64,000 bases of DNA from Todiramphus chloris collaris. Its lineage: Eukaryota; Chordata; Aves; Coraciiformes; Alcedinidae. The DNA lies in the NCBI GenBank assembly GCA_025345505.1, contig JANVCC010000261.1:6279833-6343832 (forward strand). Reading direction: 5' to 3'. The translations under genes were made by a program, and so were the position numbers. The notes under the pieces were generated by a model. The model saw nothing but the letters and a program-made list of their open reading frames with translations. It was not told the DNA's origin and ran no database searches. Positions 59,601 through 64,000 of the stretch are shown piece by piece (the stretch's first letter is position 1; each line of letters starts with the position of its first letter).

Positions 59601-62567
59601 ACCACACAGCTCAGCCCTGAATAATAATCTGCATTCACACACAGATAACCTGGCCCATGCAAGCAAGGGAATGCACCCTTGTTACTGCAGATGTCCTGCT
59701 GCAAAAACAGTTGTGCCCTTGCTTGTGTTGGGAAAAGCCAGACCAAAACAACAATTCTAAAATAATGTTACCTGCTTCACTTAGTTCTTCAACTGAACCG
59801 ACAAAAACTTCATGTGAGAACACTGGAAAATTGTCATTTATATCCACAATTTTAATTGGGAGGTCTATTGGCTCTTCCAGTTTTGCCCCAGTCTTGTCTA
59901 GTGCATGACCTCTGAGCTGAAATGACGTGGACAGAAACAATAACCAAATGCAGTGTATACATATACAAAATAAATATATACAACAAAACCTAAGTGTTAT
60001 ATAAACATATATGATATGCTTATAAATACAAGCAGATACACACACACAAATATCCAGAAACATTAAAACTGAACAAAATAAATAAAATGGATAGGAGGGG
60101 ACCCCTAAGGAAGAAGTTACAATTCAACTTACAAGCAGCATTGGAGTCTTTTCTCTGTCAACCCTTCCTGTTATGTTCAGGTCCCCAGTCTTTCCATTGA
60201 TAACAAATAATCCATAAGGGGGTTCTGTTACTCCTTGACCAGATATAGTGTAAGTCACCACTACCCCTGTATCTTCGAGATCAGAATGTATCTAGCAGGA
60301 AACAGATCAAATAGCATTTGGTAAATAAAACCACATTTAAAAGTGTAACAGAAAAGATTTTTCCTATTCTTGTAATGAATAAAAATAAATATTAAACACA
60401 TTTCCCTGCACTCCTTTGAGTGTGGAGATGTTGAGATGAATGCGGGAAGAGCTCCATGTTCTGTATGAGGATCCGGTGCAGGGAGATAAGGAACACGATG
60501 AGTAGTGCAACAGTTGGGAACCACAGGATGGAGAGGTTTGTGGGAAAAGAAAACTGGGACTTTTTGGGCAAAGAGTGGGATAAGGATACATGTGCAAGGA
60601 AGGGCTGGAAAACCACTGTGATAAGGTGAAAAGCTGGTGTGAGGAAAGAAGGCAACTGGCTGATCAAGTGGAAGGGGGTAAATAAAATGTGGAGGGGGGG
60701 GGGGGGGGGGGAGAAAGAAAAAAGAAAAAAAGGGGGTCTGGAACAATAAGCTGAGCTGGGGAGACTGAAATTGAGTGAAGCCTGGAAATAAAATACAGCA
60801 ACTTTTTAAGGGAGATTAGCTAGTGAGTGTGACCAGGACTGAAGAAGTAATAAGGTGGAGGAAGAAAAGTCAGACCTGTAGAGGAACAGGTAGAAGGGGT
60901 TGTACAGACAGAGGCTGCACTCTTCCTCTGCTGTCAGCAAACATCTGAAACATCTGGAAAAGCACCCGTCAAGGGGCAACCCAAGCAGAGGGTAACAGCC
61001 TGCTACCATCTGCAGTTACTTCAGATGCTGAAGTGACCAGTGTGGTGAACTCAGGTTTCACACCGGTGCTGAACCAGATGCAATAACACTCTGGTTATTT
61101 TTAGCTCTTTTTTTCCTAAATAAACTGGGCATACGTAGTCATGCTCCATATAGACCCTTCTACTCAATCACCACCACCAGCAGTTTTGGGACCCATTTGC
61201 CAAGTTCAAACACAGTTGAGTAGGGGTGTCAAGAGGGAAAAAACCCTCACAGATATCACACTCCAAAAAGCTTTATGAAAACTGATGGCTGGGAAAAGAT
61301 GAGAGACTGAACCAAATCAGGCTAGAAGAGTAACTCATCTGCTGAGGAAAGGAAACCGAAGGAAATGTGCCAATCTTCAACTGACACTGAATAGCCCTTT
61401 AAAATTAAACAGATATTTGTGCATGTGTTTAGGGCAGCCACATCCGTTTTACATTTCCATCTCTATTTTTATCTGTATTCTGTATTCATCTCTTTTCTGG
61501 GCTTACTCTGGCAATTGGATTCTTATAGGAATTGTCCTCCTCTTCCCGTATGAAAGCTGGAGGCACCGTCCATTCTCGCTTCTGTCTGGCGAGGCTGCTG
61601 GGATGAGACAACACGCCACTCCTGCCGCTTCGGTTATAGACCTGGCAAAACAGAAGGTTGAATGTCAGCATTACATTTATTTAGCCATTTCAGATGAATG
61701 CTTCATTGCTGCTGTAGCCCAGACTTCTGCATAGCTTTTTCTCTTTCAATAGCTAATAACTCCAAAATTATAGAGCAGCATTTGCCTTCTGAGCCACAAT
61801 CTAAGAGCCACATGGTCCTCAAGTTGTTTGAAGAAAGAAAATACACAGGTCTTCTTATCAAGACAGTATTAGGTAAGAGAGGCTTTTAAATGCATGAGCA
61901 AGCTCCCATGATCCAGGGATGGTGACAACACCTGTTCTGGAAGATTTAAGTGCTTGCCATCAGATATGGGAAGAAATTTGGCACTAAGGCTATTTGGAAA
62001 CACTCTTTCTGCCTTATTACCCACCATCCCACCAATGCTGCCTTGTAGGCAGCATTCTCTCTGAAGCAGAATACATGAACCAGCAGGACTCTGTCCTACA
62101 TCCTCTGTCTCTACTGTCCTTCCTCAACCACCTACCATTCTCATTCTGCATGACACCCTTCATCCTTCTGTTCCTCACAGTTCCTACTATGGCTGATGAC
62201 TTCCAGATTAACATCTGGAAATGTTTCCAATTAACATCTTCCATAAAACAGTTACCTATTTCATTTACAGAGAGTTAAAAGAAGATATGTACAAACTTAA
62301 TGTTTTAGGGGAAGTCTCTCAGAGTTGAATGCCACTCAGTTTGATGGACGTAGGAATCCAATCACTTGTATTTCTGCTTTCATTCCTTATTCATCACACA
62401 GATTTCATGGTTCAGAAAATGGTGTAACTCAAGACATTTATTAACTGAAATAAAGCATGCCTTTGACACTTGTCTCAGAGGACCCTTCTTCAGGTACTGA
62501 TAAAGAAAAGTAGTTTTCCATTATGTCCTACCTCCACATGGAGTCCATTTCCATAATTCAAACAGAC
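46671..62567 (-). CDS. DSG2: DSG2, desmoglein 2 (exons 2-15; exon 1 outside window)
   Basis: Fourteen exons join in frame to 3315 nt (1104 aa plus stop). With a short first exon beyond 64000 this matches the human length of 1118. DSG2 is a desmosomal cadherin of heart and epithelia. Order of parts (residues counted from exon 2): end of signal region (1-12), propeptide cleaved after RQKR (31-34), then mature EW with the strand-swap Trp. EC1-EC4 carry Ca2+ motifs DINDN, DVNDN and DENDN and LDRE/VDRE. A membrane segment lies at about 590-614 ([15 protein letters not shown] plus a Leu run). The cytoplasmic tail has LHPWNSEGA, the catenin-binding [18 protein letters not shown], and desmoglein repeats ([10 protein letters not shown] type) at about 947-1075. 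It ends [15 protein letters not shown]. One intron uses a GC donor. The gene is intact. Confidence 0.97.
49675..49696. repeat. (AC)n microsatellite
   Basis: About 11 AC units in the last DSG2 intron, just past exon 14 in transcription direction. Confidence 0.9.
49792..50136 (-). CDS. DSG2: DSG2 exon 14 (cytoplasmic, Gly/Ala-rich)
   Basis: The 345-bp exon, phase 0 at both ends, follows acceptor atttatgtag. It encodes [16 protein letters not shown], a Gly/Ala/Thr-rich linker, [16 protein letters not shown] and [12 protein letters not shown]. The last two match human WEEHRSLLSG and LNEEFLRNYF. Confidence 0.95.
50752..50781. repeat. C17-T13 homopolymer tract
   Basis: Seventeen C are followed directly by thirteen T, with an A14 run about 45 bp further on (50827-50840), in the DSG2 intron between exons 13 and 14. 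The - strand (transcript sense) reads A-run then G-run. Confidence 0.9.
51260..51384 (-). CDS. DSG2: DSG2 exon 13 (membrane-proximal, GC donor)
   Basis: The 125-bp exon follows acceptor ttcctctag and encodes [18 protein letters not shown], then [10 protein letters not shown] and [14 protein letters not shown], matching human CHCGKGAKGF...LHPWNNEGAPPEDK. The donor after GAGAAG is GCACGT. The nearest GT is four bases further and would break the frame into exon 14. Confidence 0.93.
51640..51896 (+). mobile_element. CR1 LINE fragment in DSG2 intron 12
   Basis: The + strand carries familiar CR1 3' text: ggtcaggctgggtatcagg, ggaatgggctgcccagagag, ccatccctggaggtgttgaa, gttggacttgctgatcttga and ggtctcttccagccaaaac. 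It is antisense to DSG2, 5' truncated, and ends in a degraded ACTATTCC tail. Confidence 0.88.
52591..52824 (-). CDS. DSG2: DSG2 exon 12 (end of ectodomain and membrane segment)
   Basis: The 234-bp exon encodes the extracellular membrane-proximal part ([31 protein letters not shown]) and the membrane segment [19 protein letters not shown]. It is nearly identical in motif to human QGFSCPEKQVLTLTVCEC...[15 protein letters not shown]. Confidence 0.95.
54114..54341 (-). CDS. DSG2: DSG2 exon 11
   Basis: The 228-bp exon encodes [20 protein letters not shown], the Ca2+ motif at the end of EC4, then [20 protein letters not shown] and [12 protein letters not shown]. Confidence 0.95.
55020..55162 (-). 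CDS. DSG2: DSG2 exon 10
   Basis: The 143-bp exon encodes [33 protein letters not shown] and [14 protein letters not shown] of EC4. Acceptor is tttaatcag and donor is gtaagt. Confidence 0.95.
56027..56286 (-). CDS. DSG2: DSG2 exon 9
   Basis: The 260-bp exon encodes [50 protein letters not shown] and [19 protein letters not shown], spanning the EC3-EC4 junction. Confidence 0.95.
57191..57376 (-). CDS. DSG2: DSG2 exon 8
   Basis: The 186-bp exon, with donor gttagt, encodes [38 protein letters not shown] and [14 protein letters not shown] of EC3, almost residue for residue as in human. Confidence 0.96.
57505..57639 (-). CDS. DSG2: DSG2 exon 7
   Basis: The 135-bp exon encodes [18 protein letters not shown] and the Ca2+ motif [11 protein letters not shown] at the EC2-EC3 junction. 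Confidence 0.95.
58452..58612 (-). CDS. DSG2: DSG2 exon 6
   Basis: The 161-bp exon encodes [40 protein letters not shown] and the LDRE Ca2+ motif of EC2. Confidence 0.96.
59772..59916 (-). CDS. DSG2: DSG2 exon 5
   Basis: The 145-bp exon encodes [33 protein letters not shown] and [13 protein letters not shown], the EC1-EC2 linker with the DINDN Ca2+ motif. Confidence 0.96.
60133..60291 (-). CDS. DSG2: DSG2 exon 4
   Basis: The 159-bp exon encodes [40 protein letters not shown] and [10 protein letters not shown] of EC1. Confidence 0.96.
60694..60711. repeat. G18 homopolymer tract
   Basis: Eighteen consecutive G on the + strand in DSG2 intron 3, followed by a purine-rich stretch to about 60735. 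The transcript strand carries C18. Confidence 0.85.
61507..61641 (-). CDS. DSG2: DSG2 exon 3 (propeptide cleavage site)
   Basis: The 135-bp exon has exactly the 45 codons of human exon 3. It holds the furin-type site ARQKR, then [14 protein letters not shown] and KNPIAR. Trp at mature position 2 is the adhesive strand-swap residue. Confidence 0.96.
62532..62567 (-). CDS. DSG2: DSG2 exon 2 (36-bp microexon)
   Basis: Between acceptor ccattgcag and donor gtagga lie 36 bp encoding [12 protein letters not shown]. The human 36-bp exon 2 encodes ICFNVGSGLHLQ. Size, phase and sequence agree; this is the end of the signal peptide region. It has no start codon of its own. Confidence 0.88.
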
Positions 62568-64000
62568 CTGCAATGGAAGTTGTGATAATCATTATTAATT
62601 CTACATCACTTTAGCAGTACTAAATCTTAACTGATATGACCTCTCTCATAAGAGCAGCAAAGTTCAAGGAAGAGGGCATCTAACCTCTATTAATTAATAT
62701 TTACCCATAATAGTTTCTGAAAATTTCACCCATGACCATTCACATTCAAAACATACATGCCAAGTACTCTGCAAATAACAAACCCCCTCAAACAATACAA
62801 CAATGCAGACACTGGCAAACACCAACAAGCAGGTTATTACAACCTGGGAAACCAACAAATATGGCTTGGGAGTGTTGTACTGGCAGAGAAGAGAATACTT
62901 CCATTGTTCTCAGAGCTATTACATCTACCTGCATTCGGCACCTTGGGGTTTTTAATATATATACTAATGCCTAAGGGAAAGCAGGCACAGAAAAGGTGCT
63001 TTCCTACTGAAATAACTTAGGCTGGTTCTCCCCATTCATCCCCATGACTCAGCCATGATCTCTGTAGCGATGACACCTTTCTTTTTAAAAATAAATGTTC
63101 TCTCCCTCCCAGCCAATGCAGCAGTGCTGCGGACAGTGTTGAGCAACGCAGCAGGCTGCTGTTTGAACTTGCACAATAAAACTGATTTTCAAATAGCAGT
63201 TTTCCCCATGCCTGTATCCTGAAGACAAAAATCAGTGAGCACTCTGTTCCCTAGCAGGTACACGTTGTGAAGGCTACAGGATCTTACACCTGAGATCAAG
63301 TTGTTTTCATGAATATTTGTAATCTTATATGGTTTTGTTAGGTATGTGGATTTTTAAGATTTATTTGTATGATTGGTAAGATTGTAGCAGCAAAAGTGAC
63401 AGGAGAATTTCAGTTTACAGCCAAGGTTTTCCAACAGAAGCTGCAACTCTTTTGGAACAGTTGTCAAGATGCCGTAGCGATCACCCCTGTTTCTTCTTAC
63501 TAGTGACCTGAAGGGAGAAGTGTTTCTGTTTCCAATATTGAATGGGGTCAAGAGGAACAATGTGAGAAGCTTCCTTGTATTGGAAACCTGAGAACCACAG
63601 TATAAACAGAAGCTCAGGAACAAGCAGGCCTTCCACTCGGATGCATATCAAGAAAGAGGAGAAAAAACATCTTAGTCATTACAAACAGAAAGCTTTTAAC
63701 TAAGATAATGAAAAGTAAAAATCAATTTGTTTGCAAAAGCTGCAAAGCAGCAGCAAAACATTCTGGTTTATTACTAAGACAGTAAAAAAAGCTTTTGCTT
63801 TTATACTCTTCAATTGGTATTCCATGGGCAATCTCATAAGGGACTTGAAGACATCAGTAAAAAGGATTTAAAGATGGCAATTTTATTTATGGGATGCATA
63901 AATACATTTGAAACAAATATACAAAGGGATCCTGCTCTGTTATTGAAAATTTTTAAAGGATCCAAAAATTAAAAAAAAAAAAAAAAAAGCACTTTTCAGT
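62568..64000 (-). other. DSG2: DSG2 intron 1 (partial)
   Basis: Upstream of exon 2 there is unique A+T-rich sequence and an A run at about 63971-63988. I find no signal-peptide exon with a donor, so exon 1 and the promoter should lie to the right of the window. Confidence 0.6.

Noticed and set aside
63354-63623. Possible DSG2 exon 1 or other exon on the - strand
   Set aside because: Although it has a hydrophobic stretch (KLLTLFLLTPF), no donor follows it in a suitable phase and it does not resemble the desmoglein signal peptide.

Overview
The window is vertebrate nuclear DNA, most likely from a bird. It has long introns with GT-AG junctions, CR1-type LINE fragments, and three protein-coding loci in the conserved order B4GALT6 - TTR - DSG2 (the order of human 18q12.1). 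One transthyretin copy closely resembles the known avian protein. No prokaryotic features, RNA genes or CRISPR arrays were seen.

Layout: 1-290 is the 3' end of a CR1 element. At 651-5543 (+ strand) lie the last four coding exons of B4GALT6 (lactosylceramide synthase), followed by a 3' UTR of 1 to 2.8 kb. At 10.2-15.6 kb (- strand) is a complete, intact but strongly diverged transthyretin paralogue, and at 17.7-25.0 kb (- strand) is the canonical transthyretin gene. Each transthyretin copy has four exons in the same phases, a signal peptide, a TATA box and a FOXA-like promoter element. From 25.1 to about 44.8 kb there is a gene-poor interval with an isolated CpG-rich patch near 38.5-38.9 kb. 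From about 44.8 kb to the right edge (- strand) lies DSG2 (desmoglein 2), with all coding exons from the 36-bp exon 2 to the last exon; exon 1 with the start codon lies beyond 64000.

The most notable content is the tandem transthyretin pair. The canonical copy (150 aa) is about 64% identical to the second copy (147 aa, counted by hand). The second copy is open across all four exons with correct splice sites, yet five of nine classic thyroid-hormone channel positions are changed, the only cysteine is lost, one glycosylation sequon is gained and another lost. This looks like a retained, neofunctionalised plasma-carrier paralogue, not a pseudogene. A secondary oddity is a GC-AG intron in DSG2 that the reading frame requires.

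The three loci do not form a pathway. B4GALT6 makes lactosylceramide in the Golgi, transthyretin is a secreted thyroid hormone/RBP4 carrier, and DSG2 is a desmosomal cadherin. Their neighbourhood is conserved synteny.
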